The notes: generated by a model from the sequence alone, not told the origin. A stretch of DNA of 64,000 nt from Volvox africanus (GCA_030268105.1 BSDZ01000003.1:6162501-6226500); one strand, 5' to 3'; numbered from the stretch's first letter, positions 36,570 through 50,100 are shown. Made by a program: numbers and translations.

Positions 36570-39500
36570 ATGCTGCATGTGGCCTTCGGAAGCCTTCTAC
36601 TGTTGTTCGGGACGCAGCTTGGGGCTAGGCCTATAAATCCATCACAGTTGGATCAGCGAACACCTCAAGTCGTTGTCGACGGCGCGCAAGTAGCCGGGCC
36701 TAAGGGCAGCACCGAAACGACCCAGGGGACATCGTCTCCGGATTTGCCCGTCCTGGAAAGTATTCGACGCAGCATCACAGATTGGGAGCCAGCTGCAGCG
36801 GCTAATGATTATGCCGGTGGGGCTACGCGCGGCGCTCGCGAGCCTTAATTTCAATCCTATGGGCGTGATTAGCGCCATTGGCAACCCGTTTATCGCCCTT
36901 GATGGAATCAACGCGATGTAGGCTAGCGTTGGATTCTGCTGAGCAACGTCAGCTCCGCTGCCGCGCATGCTTTCTGAGCAATTCGTTAAGATAAATCCTA
37001 GCGCGTTGCTGAATGCCGTTTGTTAAAGTTTCCAAACGTTTCTCTTGTTGTGCAGGCTGGACAGGCGACACTCCTTGCAGCGGCAATTGGACTGGTGTGC
37101 GATGCAACCATCAGGGCCGTGTCGTGGAGCTGGTGCTGGTCTGCACTCAGGTCGGTGAGGTCGCGCCTGAGCATCGGCAGCAGCACTGGGACAACGACCC
37201 ACGTTCTAAGGTTCACATGTACCAATGTTGTTCCATGATCACATGCCAATTTGTAACTTCCCTAAGTAAACGAACCAGCTCGGGGGGCCAGGATATCCCA
37301 CGAACCAAAAGCGACAGCACGTCTAGCTGTATCCCCAATCCCTTCGTTCCTTCCCCCTGCTGCGCATTACCTTCCAGCGACAGACGTTGCGATCTGCCAA
37401 TAGCGTCACTGCACCACCCCATCCTTCCCTTTGTCCCAGCAACCCTGTTTTTCAGGGATGCTGACCCCTGACTTCGCCGATTTGACCGCCCTCACCAAGC
37501 TAGACTTGTATACGTCCAATATGTACGGCACGCTGCCAGTAGAATGGGCAGCACCGGGCGCATTTGAGCGCCTGAGTTTTCTGCGCTTGTCATTCAACAA
37601 TGCGACCGGCACCGTGCCGCCGGAGTGGGGCCGCCCGGGCTCGTTCCCTCAGCTGCGGTGGGTGGTTGCTTGAATTCCAATGTGCGTCCAACAGAGGCAT
37701 CAATATATCATGAAAATGAACACAGTTACTAAGGGTTCAAATGACGACAGGAGCAGGCAAAGTTTACTTGTTTTAAGTAACGACAACCTAGTGCACTGGC
37801 GGGATCGGGTGCATGTGTCCCTGCATTTTCCGAGTCCACCTCCCCATGGGCCAGCATAAGCCCCCAAGTGGATCCAGCAAGGGTGTGACGAGCAAAACGG
37901 AAGCAGAGTAGAGAAAGGCTGCAGTCCCGGTGCGCGACGCAAGCGACATCTGTTGCCATTTGTTACCCCCCACCCTTTCATCACAGCTCCTTGTACCTGA
38001 ACAACAACAACCTGAGCGGTATGTTGCCCTCTGCATGGGGAGCCGAAGGCAGCTTCCCCTCGCTGGAACTGCTTTTCCTGGGTGACAACCACTTCACGGG
38101 TACGATACGGGTGCGACATCTTAAGCAGGGTATGAGCGAAAAGTCCATTATTCCATTACGGCCCAAATTGCTCCTGACGTCATCAGCAGTGCAGCGATAT
38201 AATCTCTGTGAATAAGCCTCCGTTAACAACAATGGCCACACACACAAACGGACTCCTTGCGTTACGGGGGGGATGTGGCCATACGGCTGCTGCTTTGCAT
38301 CGTGGGGGTATACTTGCGACACGGCACTGCCTTCTCATCTGCAGTTGGAGTGAGCTGTGTGGGAAGATGGTCGGTTATACAATGTTCGATGAAATAGGCT
38401 CAACGGCAGGCGACAAAGGTAGCAGGAAATGATGGCTTTTCCATGAGGGTTACAAGAGGGCAGAGTAGAAGTAAGGAAGTAAGGGGAGGGCAAAGAGATA
38501 TGGCGATCTGAAGATAAATCGAAACCTAACTCCATATCTAAATCTAAATCTAAATCTAAATCAATGTCTCCATCTATCCATCCACCCACCTATCTCTCTA
38601 TAAAGAGATGGGATATGGCGCAATAAGTTTATCGCTGCTTTCAAGGAACTTCCAATGGAGAACATATACTCGCATCTACTTTCGGATTGTATTGGTGACG
38701 TGCACGTGCTTCCAATCCTCTACCAATCCGCTAGATGTGTATGCTGCGCTGCGCGTTCTAGTAACCCATGTCCATACTCACCAGGCCTGCTGGGCCACCC
38801 CCGCGACCCCTCCCCTCGCCCGCATGCACGGTTTCCTGGGGCGCATTATTTCTTCCTGCCACGACTTCGTGTACCTTTTCGCAACCTTGCATTTCTGCAA
38901 CTGACGCGCTTTCTTCCTGTCTGCATGTGCACATCTTTGCGGTTTGCTTCGGTTCGCGTGGGTTTGGTTGGTTCGCGCGCGCGGTCGTCGTGCTAGCCCG
39001 GGTTGGGTTGGTGGGTCGGTCGGGTCAAGGCGCGTTAGTTTGATGCTTTACAGGGGGTCCGGAGGAGCACGCGCATGATAGTGATCAGCGGTCAGCCCAG
39101 TTTTCGTTTTCTTTTTTCCGCGGTTTTCCTTCGCCGCCAGCAGCGAGGCCGATAGTATACTTCATGAGTGGGTCCGTTTCGCTAGGACTCCCTTCGGTCG
39201 GCTTCGATTGACTTTTTTCTACATTTAATCGCGGCCTTGGCGGCAACCTAGTTGACGTTTTTTTGGGTTTCCTCGTCGGCAGCAGCCTTGGACGCGGACA
39301 ACAGTCAGTCATCCTTGACGGTTAGTCCTGGCTTTTCGTCAGCAATCATTACCAGCGTTTCGATGTTCGTCTCCCTCCCCCGCCCTCTTCGCCCCTCGCA
39401 CACCACTTCACTCCACTCCATCCATCCTGCCATGCTTCCCGCCAGGCACGCTCCCCCCTTCATGGGGTAGCCAAGGGGCCTTCCGCCGGCTCTCCCTCTT

Positions 39501-42500
39501 GTCCGCTATATCCAACGAGCTTACCGGCACCCTTCCCACTGTTTGGGGCACCGGCGGCGGCTTTCCAAAGCTGCAGGTTGGCGCAGTCCCGGAATGAAGA
39601 ATTTCTCCTCGGCGAGGTCTTGATTAGGCAATAGGTCCGAGGGGGAAGGTGTCAAGCCCTAGCCCCCAGAAAGGTGTCCTCAAATGGCGTTGCGATTGGC
39701 CTGAGGTTGGGGTTGGGGTACGGTATGGGGCTCGTGTTGCCAATGCCGTGCCTCGGCTAATGGGTCGGGGGAAAGAGATGTTGAGGTGGTGCGGAGTTGC
39801 GGAGGAAAAGTGGAGTTGTACGACTGTCGCTGCTGGGTTTCACCCGCTCCAAGTCGAGAGATTGAAATGCCTGGCTCGGGCTGTACGCGACCTTCGAATA
39901 TGTGTCTTCGAGGCAACTAGGGTCAAACCACCAACTGATGGATTATGGCGGTGAAATGGAATATGCATCCAAATTGTGCGTCTGCTCCTGTACCCCTTCC
40001 TACCCGCTTGTTGCCGTGTCCTGATTAGGACCTCATCCTTATGGACAACCGGCTGACGGGCACACTGCCGGACGAGTGGGGCAGCGAGGACGCCTGGGGG
40101 AATCTCACCGGTAGGGCCGCGTGTACGACGAATCACTGAATGCAACCCTAGTTAAACGCCCGAGTCACCACAGTGGAAACGAATGTCAAGATATGGCTTT
40201 ACATCCGCTAACCAATTAATTAATAACCTAACTAGCTGTAGCGCGCTGTCCTTGTCCCGCTCTCCTTGTCCTTCTTCCTCGGCCTCACGCAGGCCTCTTG
40301 GTCGCCTTCAACCAGCTGAGCGGCAGCCTGCCCGCCTCCTGGGGAAGTCCGGGAGCCTTCCCCAGGCTAGGTGAGCAGGGCTTTGATCTTGGGGCTTAGG
40401 GTCCAGGGAGTGTGTTTGCCGGTCTGGTAGTGGGAGTGAGATGGCAGGTGCGTGTTTCGGGGCCAGCGAGGCCCCGAATGACACATCCAACGTTTTGCCT
40501 CTGCCTTCTTATCGGTCTGCACCCCTCTCTCGTCTCCGGCGGGGCTTCAGGCGACGTCTACCTCCACCGCAACCGGCTGACCGGCCCGCTGCCTTCTCAA
40601 TGGGGAACATCGGAGTCCCTTCCGAACCTCCGTTGGCTGTCTGCGTTCGATAACGAGCTCACGGGTGAGATCGCGTGAGAGGGGGAGACTGTTAAGCGTC
40701 TAGACGTTTTCGGGCAGCTGCATCCCCCTCCCTGTTTCGCTTGAGGTCCTCGTGTTACGGAGAGGTTCACGACCGCGCACGACGACGCCGGAGCCCTGAG
40801 AAGAGACCACTCACCCATATCCCTGACCGCGTTGCCAAATCGTGTTTCCTTCCCCCGAGCACACATACACACGCGCACACATACAGACACACACAGACAC
40901 ACGTCTTCCCGCGTGCCAATACTTTTGACTTAGTAAGAGCTGTACCCTCTTTGGTTGGGAGGGTACAGCTCTGGGGTCTTCAGCAGATGCAGTGCTTTCG
41001 CCCTTTCGCCGCCGCCCCGCTCCTCCCACGCGCCACACCGCAAATCCCCAGGCCCTCTGCCCGCATCCTGGGGCTCCTCAAATCTGGTGCTGCCGAACCT
41101 GCGAAACCTCTTCCTGTCCTCCAACAATTTCAGGTGTTGTTTGGGTTTGTGTGGTTACCTTCCCAGGGAGACGAGTAGTATTGGGAGGAACTGGCGGCTG
41201 AGGAACCGAAAAAGGATAATAAAAAATAAAAAAATAATATACTTTATATGATAATACAATATATATATGTATAATAACATATAATATATATATATATATA
41301 TATCATATTATTGTTATAAGATTAATTGTAGTAAGAGGTGGTCAGCGAGCTCAGGTGAATGTGGGCGGCAGGAGCTATTGCTATTGACCTGTGTAACCCC
41401 AAACTACCAAAATGGTCACACAGCTTGTAAACCCTACTTCTTAACGACCTGGCGACAACAGCTAGTGTGCGTTGTAGCAAAGGAGTCATCAGCTACATTA
41501 CTCATCGCCCTCAACCTTCATTCCCCTAGGTGTATTCGCCTCCCCGCCCTCCATTTGAATGCATTCACAGTCCCTCCTACAACCACCACCAACCCTCACG
41601 GTTAGGCCTCGTTCCTCCAGTACCAGCACCAGGATGCGTATTTTGACTTCCCCTCCTCCTCCCCCTCCCCCCCTCTCCCCCCTCCCCCCTCTCCCCCCCC
41701 CCTCCCCCCTCTTCCCCCCCCCTCTCCCCCCTCTTCCCCCCCCTCTCCCCCTCTTCCCCCCCCTCTCCCCCCTCCCCCCCCTCTCCCCCGTCTCCCCCCT
41801 CTTTCCCCCCCCTCTCCCCCCTCTCCCTCTCTCTCTCTCCCTCTCTCCCCCTCTCCCCCCTCCCCCCCCTCTCCCCCCTCTCCCCCCTCTCCCCCCTCTC
41901 CCCCCTCCCCCCCCTCTCCCCCCTCTCCCCCCTCTTTCCCCCCCCTCTCCCCCCTCTTTCCCCCCCCTCTCCCCCCTCTCCCTCTCTCTCTCTCCCTCTC
42001 TCCCTCTCCCTCTCCCCCTCTCCCCCCTCTCCCCCTCTCCCCCCTCTCCCCCTCTCCCCCCTCTTCCCCCCCCCCTCTCCCCCCTCTTTCCCCCCCCTCT
42101 CCCCCCTCTCCCCCCACTCCCCCCTCTCCCCCCACTCCCCCCTCTCCCCCCACTCCCCCCTCTCCCCCCTCCCCACCCTGTCTCTCTCGGACCCGAAGCG
42201 GCTCGCTCCCCGTTGACTGGGGCCGCCCGAACGCCTTCCCGGAGCTCCAGAACCTGGACCTGTCAGACAACGCCGGGTTGGACGGGCCGCTGCCGGACAC
42301 GTGGGGCTTATCCAGCGCCTTCCCCTCCCTGGTGCAGCTGCGACTGCATAACTGCTCCTTGCGGGGCGACCTGCCGGCGTCCTGGGGCTATTCCGGTGGC
42401 CTGGACAGCCTGGCGATTTTGACGCTCCAGGGGAACCAACTATCAGGATCCATACCTGCCGCTTGGTCGCAGAGGTTCGGGGCCCCGCCGCTAACGATTG

Positions 42501-43021
42501 TATTGAAGCCGGGAAATGATGGGCTCTGCGGTACAGCGCCAGACGGGGTTATACTCGTGTCGGCGACGCCACCGAACGCCAGTGGCGGCAGCGCTAGTGT
42601 GCCTGCTTTCGGAGCCACGGATCTGCCCGGGGAGTTTCCTTCGGGGGCAGTATTGCTGTCCTCCAGGAATGCGGAGGCCTGGGAGTCACGCGGCAGGTCC
42701 AGTACCGTCCGCTTTGCCGGGGATGGCAGCGGCCCCGTGGCGGAGGTGGTGGTCAGCGACGGTGGTCGGGTCCAGAGCGTGGCGAAGAGTGCCGGCAGTG
42801 GCGGAGCTGGTGGCGGCACTTCCATCAGCGCCGGTGGCGGTGGCAGTGGCGGCGGCGGTACTGCTGGCACGGCCGTCAGCAGCGGCAATGATGGCGGCCG
42901 TACGGCCGTCAGTCGCAGCGGCACGGGACGCAGCGGAGGCGGCGTCAGCAGCGGCAGCGGCAGCAGCGGTCCGCCGATAAATACGGGGAATCTTAACGAG
43001 GTGCAGCTGCCCGCATGCTGA
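36570..43021 (+). CDS. Secreted leucine-rich-repeat protein with WG-type repeats
   Basis: Plant-type extracellular LRR protein of about 645 aa. Exon 1 (36570-36816) encodes a signal peptide (MLHVAFGSLLLLFGTQLGA). Exon 2 (37056-37154) encodes the LRR N-cap GDTPCSGNWTGVRCNHQGRV. Exon 3 is 37456-37657. Further exons lie near 37988-38108, 39477-39576, 40028-40110, 40292-40370, 40551-40664 and 41052-41131, and the last is about 42209-43021. The repeat consensus is L..N.L.G.LP..WG..G.FP.L (for example LTGTLPDEWGSEDAWGNL). About ten repeats are followed by a Gly/Ser-rich tail of ~130 residues and a stop at 43021. No membrane span or kinase follows, so it is probably secreted or wall-associated; the ligand is unknown. 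Middle exon edges are read from frame and GT-AG sites and may be incomplete between 38108 and 39477. Confidence 0.8.
38537..38562. repeat. AAATCT microsatellite
   Basis: About four copies of TAAATC within an intron of the LRR gene. Confidence 0.8.
41218..41335. repeat. AT-rich tract in LRR intron
   Basis: About 118 bp of nearly pure A/T, including a long TA dinucleotide run. It sits in the last intron of the LRR gene, amid otherwise GC-rich sequence. Confidence 0.85.
41646..42178. repeat. Polypyrimidine CCCCCTCT repeat in LRR intron
   Basis: About 530 bp composed almost only of C and T in CCCCCTCT, CCCCCCCTC and CTCTCTCT units. It runs to within about 30 bp of the inferred 3' splice site of the final LRR exon. 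The proline/leucine reading frame across it, and the glycine/arginine/glutamate frames on the other strand, are repeat artefacts. Confidence 0.85.
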
Positions 43022-44549
43022 GGGTTTGCGTGGCGGGCGGGTCATCGGTATCCTATGTAGCTGGGGACTTGAGGGCCGATCCGTTGGCCCCTCATCACCC
43101 TCACTAGCTGACAGTGCCTCCTACCAGACCGGGGAGGCAGGAAGGGAATGAGGAGGAGGAGGAGAAGGAGGGGGATAAGAAGGAAGAGCAGGAGGAAGAG
43201 CAGGAGGAAGACGAAGAGGAGGAGGGGGGCGCGCTGATGGCGACGTGTGTATGGGTATCGAATTAAGGCCACTTGTTGACCACCATGATGAACACATCAT
43301 CGTTGATTGGTCGCTTCCTAGCTTCCTTTTTGTTGTTTTCACGAGGGAGGGGGGATGGAGAGAGGAGGGGCAGCGGGAGAAGGCATCAGCCACATATGTG
43401 TGCGTGGAATGAGCTAGTTCTGACGTTTTTCGTTGTTGTTTTCATATTCCGTTTTCAGCAGAGTCCGGAAGCTGGAAGGGGCAGGAACCTGATACAATAT
43501 AAAGCCATCGCCGTACTGACAATATTAGAGGGGGCATAGTACAGTGGTTCCATTTCGGTCGCTGGATGCGGTAGAGGTGTTTGACGGTGCATATAAATAC
43601 GTACATTGACACGTACGCACGTACGTACGTTACTCATCAGGTATGCACGGCACATTTTCAGATTTAAAGAGTGAATGGCAGAGGTGCTATCTAATAACAG
43701 CACGCCGACATGCAACAGTACTGTCTTCGTGTCGTGCGTATTTCTTTTCGTAACATTACCACGCAGCACAGCTCGTACGCCGGCACGCACCCTGCTTCTT
43801 CCGCTGCCCGCCAAACCATCACTAGCGCAAATGAACCTCTGGACATTTTTTTCGTTCGCAAGACGGAGATATCAGAATTAGCAAATATCTTGTTAGGACT
43901 GCTTGTTAGGACATGCAGGTAGCTTCGCTCTCGTTCACGGCCGCCACACCGCCACGTGCAATCCCGCCGGAATGGTCATTCAGGACTGGACGTCATTGCT
44001 TGGCTGGTTGGCTGATGGGAAGTTCGGGTCAAGTCGCGCGTGAGGTGGGCTTTCCGCAGGAGGCGTGCAAAAGACGGATTCACTGATGGAGCTAGACTCT
44101 TTGCACATTCCAGGAGTCATGCATAGTTCAGGGCGTCAAAAGCAGCTGATGGCGGACGGCTCAGTCATCCACGTAGCCCCTTTGGCGCGACCGCTCCGGA
44201 GCACCGACCTGAGGGAGCTGCCCTCCAGCCGGCGACGAGACACCTCGCACAGCACAGGTGGAGCGTTCCGTCAGTCGTCATGCGGTACAGCACACGCACC
44301 AGGGTGCTGGTGCTGCCTTGAACGAAACGGGTAGGTGTCTGCCGAAACGGGTAGTTAGTATGTGCAAATATAAGTGTAATAATGGCGTGCCTCTCCAGGA
44401 GTTGTCGTGTCTAGGTGTTGATCTTCGTGCAGGTTGTAACATAAATAAAAACCGCCATTACTCCATGCTGATGATGATGCATGTCACACACTGCATGTAC
44501 ACATGTGGGCATTGGCATTGAAGACGTCCGTTACATACTTTCCCCCCAA

Positions 44550-44614
44550 CCAGCCCCCAGCCAGCCCCCAGCCAGCCCCCAGCCAGCCCCCAGCCAGCCC
44601 CCAGCCAGCCCCCA
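44550..44614. repeat. 11-bp tandem repeat CCAGCCCCCAG
   Basis: About six head-to-tail copies of an 11-base unit, with very little divergence. Confidence 0.85.
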
Positions 44615-45494
44615 ATCTCCAAACAGAGGATAATACGTGGAGAGGGAGGAAAGCTCCAACCAGCACTTCAGCGTCTTCATACACGCCTCGTTGTCCTCCT
44701 GCTCTCCCTGTGACATATACGCCCTTCGTGTATGCCATCCGAATGGGTTATCGAACCATACATGATAACGTATGATGACACGTATTGCAACATGACGAGG
44801 CCGTGCTCTTCCATTTCTTCGTGAAAGATGCATGTATGTGCTGCTGAGGTCTGATGATGATCCGTAGCAGGGAATTGTTTCATCTTCTGGACAGAATCCT
44901 TTCCCACCTTGCCTAGCTGGTTGCTTGCCGTATGGCTGCACGGCACCGATTGCGCTCCTGAAGCTCGAAAAAAGAAAAAAGGAAGGTCAATCGCCTCGAG
45001 CCGCGTGCTTACAAAGGTCCACCTATTTCCCACTAGCTGATTGACAAGAGGTTGCCTCCATGCTATTCGGGGTCTCGTGAAAAAAGGCACCAAAAACGTC
45101 AATGGTGATCGAGTGTGATATAGAAGGGAACAGAAACACGTACTTATACCGGTACGGCACACGAATGTACAACATGCCGAGTTAAAGCTTTGGATGTATT
45201 GGGACACCGCCCTCCTCCTCATACAAGCTTGTTCCCACACACTGACTTGTGCTGCTCTGCGCCCCATCTGTCATCCATTCGGGATACGCATCTGCGGAAA
45301 CCGGCATCGCAGTGCTGTTCCCATACCGGGTCATCATCCGTCACTCTCCCCTCAATACACACACACACAGAGAGGAAAGACGGGGTCCATCTCCAGCGAA
45401 AATAGAGCACCGAGGTCCGCCCTCAGGCTACCACCTTCCGGCACTTCACTCCGCCACCACCACCACCATGACCATGACCACCACCACCACCGCC

Positions 45495-45498
<4 letters not shown>

Positions 45499-45529
<31 letters not shown>

Positions 45530-45530
45530 C
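45499..45530. repeat. CCCTCA hexamer repeat
   Basis: Five copies of CCCTCA following a CACCAC-rich stretch. It differs from the Chlamydomonas telomere unit TTTTAGGG. Confidence 0.8.
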
Positions 45531-45587
45531 AACAATGACAGACGGGGGAGAGGGGGGGAGAGCGGGAGCGGCGCATACCGGTTACGG

Positions 45588-47140
45588 TTAGGCCGTGGGG
45601 GTCTGCGCCCGCAGCCGCTGAATCTTAAACCGCAATTTTCCCACGCCGCCTCCGGCACCCCCCCCACTGCCCCTCACATCGCCTAAGCTGACAGCGGCTG
45701 ATATGCTGTCGCCACTGCCGCCGCGGCTCCCAGCACCATCGCCGAGACTTGTCGCCGTAGCCACACCCGCCGCTGCAGCAATTCCATCGCCCTCGCTGTC
45801 TCCTGCGGCGGTCATTCCTGCGTCAATCCCCGTTCCGTCACCGGCGGCGGGGACAGCGGGGACAGCGGGGGCGGCGGGGGCGGTGGGGGGGTAGGCGGCG
45901 CCCTTCAAATCGCCGAATATTGACCCATCACCTCCCGCACCCGCATCAGTGCAGTTCGCGCAAGCAGACGGGGGCAGGACCAGCTCGGCGGCATCCCCAC
46001 GGGACACACCGCCGTTCTCTGTGTTCTGTGTGAAACATTCCGCGCCGCCGCCGCCGCCACCGCTAGTGGTGGCGGCAGTACCGCCGCCGCCGCCGCCTCC
46101 ACCATAGCCGGATCGCGGGTCCGAGCGGCCGCTGCTGCACCAATGCGCTTCTCCTGACGCCTCCTGGACTTCGATGTCGTCGCCGTCGGGAAACTTGCGC
46201 TTCAGACCTCTCTGCTCACAGGATGGCCTCACCGCCTCCAACGCCACGGCCGCCGCAACCTGCGCCGTCAGGCAAGTCGTGGCCGCCGCCGCCGCCGCCA
46301 CCTCCGCCGCTACGGCCTTCTTGCTATCACCTTCTGTACACTCAGCGGAGCACGTCATCAGACACTGATGTAGTCGTACATTCCCACGGGACACTTTATT
46401 CGCTGTACAGGTGCCGAATGGCTGTACTGCTGGCGGCGGTGGCGGTAGTGGCAGCGGCGGCGGCGGCGATGGTACAGCATTCCTGGCATCGTCGCGCGCA
46501 GCGGGAAGCATAACTCGGGAAGCCGTGGGGGCGGGAGTTCTGTGGATGAGACCTTCAGGGTCCTCATCGTCGCCGCCGCCGCCGCCGCTGCCGTCATCGC
46601 CGCTGATGCTCCTGACGATGCCAACGCCAACGCCGCTGCCGCTGCCATTAGCCCGGCCATTCAGGACGTGGGCCCGGGACTCGCCGCAAGCCACCGCCGC
46701 CTCGGCCTCGGCCACACCGTCGTCACCGCCGCCGTCGCCGCCGCCGCCGCCGCCATAGCGGCTGCTGCCCTGATCATAGTCGACCGCCTCTCTGCTCTTT
46801 TGGCGGTGACTCATTGGGCGGGGCGGGGCAGACGGGCCAATGGACCGTACCGGGCCCTGGGACATCCTCCCGTGAATATATGGCAGCCGCTGCTGTTTCT
46901 GGTTATGCGTCATCGCCGTGATTTGCTGCTCCTGTTTAGGTTGCGGTAGTTGTTGTGACGGTTGCGGCGGTTGGGGTTGCGCTTGCTGTGGCGGTTGCAA
47001 TGTTGATGTGGAAATCGGCGCCACATGCCGCAGCTGCAGTTGCTGATGCGTGAGATGGGATAGCTGTTGATGCTCGTAGGGGGGAGTGTTAGCGTCACAA
47101 ACCGGCTGCAGCAGCTGCTGCTGCTGCTGCTGCTGCTGCT

Positions 47141-47172
<32 letters not shown>

Positions 47173-50100
47173 CACCTCGGTAACTGTCGTTGCTGTTGCA
47201 GCGGAGTATACTGCTGCTGGTTTGGGTGGGAGTGGGTGTGCTGCGGGTGATCCAGGAAAGATTGTTGCTGTTGCTGGGGTAGTTGTGGTAGTTGTGGTAG
47301 TTGTGGTTGTTGTGGTAGTTGCGGAGTGGATAGATGTCGCGTGAGGTTCACAATCGCGGAGGGTGCCGCCCCCACGGCCACGGCCAACTGCACCTTCGCG
47401 GATTGGTGAGCACGACGGGAAATGGAAAAGGGAAAAAAGGGAACGAGAAACATCATGTATAAAGATGTACGGCAGTATAGCAGTTACGGTGCTCGATGTA
47501 CGAAACCACAAACTGCCATGAAATACCTCGCAATGCACACCACGCGGGGCACACGAGTGTACAATGCCAGTGTACGGCACTGGAGGCACGAGAATACACA
47601 TCTCGCCCGCTCTCTCACATCTCTCCCTCCCTACATACCTTCGTACACATGCAGACATACGGACACCCGGTTACGACGGTGAACATACACTCCCCGGTGG
47701 TTTGGGGGGGGGAGGGGAAAGCAGCCCTCGTAACCTGCTGCTTGCCCCCCGCACCCACCGTATCCCTAACTCCCACCTGAACCACGAGCGGCGCCAGAAG
47801 CGCCACGGCGTGCCGTGCGTGCTGCGTGCTGAGTCGCGCTGCGTCCTGCAATTGGCTGACCATACGTGCCAACAAGCCGAGCAGTCGCTGGTGCTCCGAA
47901 GAACCCGCCGCCGCTGCCGTGGCGGCTGCTGGCGCCGCCTCTGCCGCAGTGGCCGCGGCGCCCTTACCCAGGGGCTGACGCTCGAGCTGCGAGAGATGCA
48001 TCCGCAGTACAGCGTCAGCGGCCCCGCCAGCGGCGACGCCGCCGCCAGGCAAAGGGCTCGACTCTGACGGCGACGCCGGCCCTGCTGTACAGTAAGGTGG
48101 GAAGCGTGGGAGCTCGCAAGGTATGTCACGACGACTTGCAGCGGCGGCAGCGGGGGCGCCACCGCCGTATGTTTCGTCGTACAGCGCCTGGAAGCCGTTG
48201 CTCGAGACATGCCACTGCTGCGGGAGGTGTCCTTGGACGCCTGATGCTGCAGCTGAGACGGGAGAGTATACCGACAATGGCGGCGGCGGCGGCGGCGGCG
48301 GCGGCGCAGGCGACAGTTCCACGGCAGCCGATGGTTGAAGTACGGATGGAGACGGAAACGGTGCCCGCTTCTGTGGTGGTGGCAGTGTTGGTGCGCCTGC
48401 CGCTGCCGCTGCGGCGGCGGCGGCGGCGGCGGTGCCGTCAGCGTGAGTGCTACCCGGAGGTTGAGGTGCGGCTGGGGCTCTGGGAACGAGAGTAAGATGT
48501 ACAACGCCGTGTGGTGAAAGACGACGTGGCGGCGAGCGCCCCTGAGCGGGTAGCCGAGGGACAGGCGGCGGGACCCCTTCCGCCAACGGCGGCAGCGGCA
48601 GCCTTAAAAAGGGCTGCTGTGCAGGTATACATGGGGGCGACGGTGGCAAGGGGCAGAGCAGCGGTGGCGGCGGTGGCGGCGGCGAGGGGACCTGCCCAGG
48701 GATGCTGTTTAAGGACGGGGGTGGGGTCGCGGAGGCAGCAGTAGTGATCCGTCGACCCGGCGGTGGCAAAGGCGACCTCCCGCCACCGGCGGAGCTGCTT
48801 TGGCGGCGGCGCCCTCGGTTGGCGGCGTCGCCACCATCATTCTCGCCACCTCCTCCATCCTGATGCGTAAGGTACGGAACCGTCCCCTCGAGGGAGGCCA
48901 CTGGGTCCCTCACCTCGTCCCTCTCCATTTCCTCCTCTCCGTTTGGAAGTTTGTGCAGCAGTGGGAGCTGGGGTTCTGACGGCGCCGCCGCTGGCGGCGG
49001 CGGCGGCGGCGGAAAATTCTGCAGCATCTCCCGAACGGCATCCGGTGATACTGTTGCCGCTACCTTCAGCGCCGCGGTGAGTATTGGCAAATTGGGATCC
49101 TGTGGATCTATGATCTTCATGATCTGGTCTGAGGACAGGCCCATGGGTCGGACACCAACCACCACCTCCGCCGCCGCCGCCGTCACCACCGCCAACAATT
49201 GAGCATCCTTTGTGGCATCTTTAGCCCTCCCTGCCGTCGTTCCGTCGGACCATTGTTGCAACCCCTCTGCCGTCGCCGCCTCAACTTCGACATCAGTATC
49301 GATGTCCGTCTCACCGTTGCCGTCGCCGTCATCGTCGCCGTCACCGTCGGCCTCCGCTGCCGCTTCTGCCGCCGCCGCCACCGCAAGCCGCCGAAGGGCA
49401 TTAACCGAATCGGGACTCGCCCAGGATTCCCCACCCCTGTGCCGTTTCCGGGTCCCAGGGGCGGCAGCCGAGAGGGCGGCGGCGGTGGCGGCGTGTTGAG
49501 CGATGCCACTGCGGTTCCGGCGAAATGTTGCTGACCCATCCGGGCCATTATCTGTACGTTGTACGAATAAGGAATCCACAACGCAGCTGCCTGTACGACG
49601 GGCTTCCGCTGGCGAAGTCACAGGACCACCGTCCTCAAGACCCATGGGTCGCAATGCCGATGGTGCCGGCGCCGCTATTGCGTGATGGTACAACGCCACG
49701 TCGCCGCTTCTGTAAGGAAGTCCATTACCGTTACCGTTACCGTTACCGTTAGTGGTATGTAAGTCGTTTGGTGCCGCAAGAGCTTCAGTACTCCCATTTG
49801 CTCCGCACCATGGGGCCGCGCCCGACGCCGTCCTTGCCACCATCGCCGCCAACGCCGCCGCCGTACTGCTGCCACCACCGCCATCATACTGCACCTGTCG
49901 GCCCATGAATCTCCCATCGCCCGCGACAGCACAGACTGTCGCGGCAGCGGGAGTGGTTCCGCCGCCGCCGCCGCCCCCGCTGCCGCTGCCGCTGCCCCCA
50001 TTGCCACTGCCACCGCTGCCGCCATTACCAGCAGGCTTATGCGTGGGCGTTACCGGGTAGGCGTCAAGACGCCCGTGACCGTTGTTGGTTGATGGCGTTA

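Larger units (their letters stand above)
43022..45587. other. Convergent intergenic region with simple repeats
   Basis: Lies between the ends of the LRR gene (plus) and the low-complexity gene (minus). It contains a GGA-rich purine stretch at about 43130-43230, an ACGT run near 43610-43630 and the tandem repeats listed separately. No gene is recognised. Confidence 0.45.

Noticed and set aside
36841..36921. Possible continuation of LRR exon 1 in another frame (NPMGVISAIGNPF)
   Set aside because: It ends in a stop, and the donor at 36817 joins in phase to the LRR N-cap exon, giving a normal GDTPC...WTGVRC motif.
41559..42422. Proline/leucine ORF across the CCCCCTCT tract and Gly/Arg/Glu ORFs opposite
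   Set aside because: These are repeat-driven open frames; the tract fits an intron of the LRR gene, with the exon resuming at about 42209.
45499..45530. CCCTCA array as an interstitial telomere repeat
   Set aside because: The unit does not match the TTTTAGGG or TTAGGG families.
47095..47658. 187-aa minus ORF with poly-Thr and poly-Ala in another frame of the low-complexity gene
   Set aside because: A shadow of the CAG/GGC repeats encoding poly-Gln and poly-Pro in the accepted frame.
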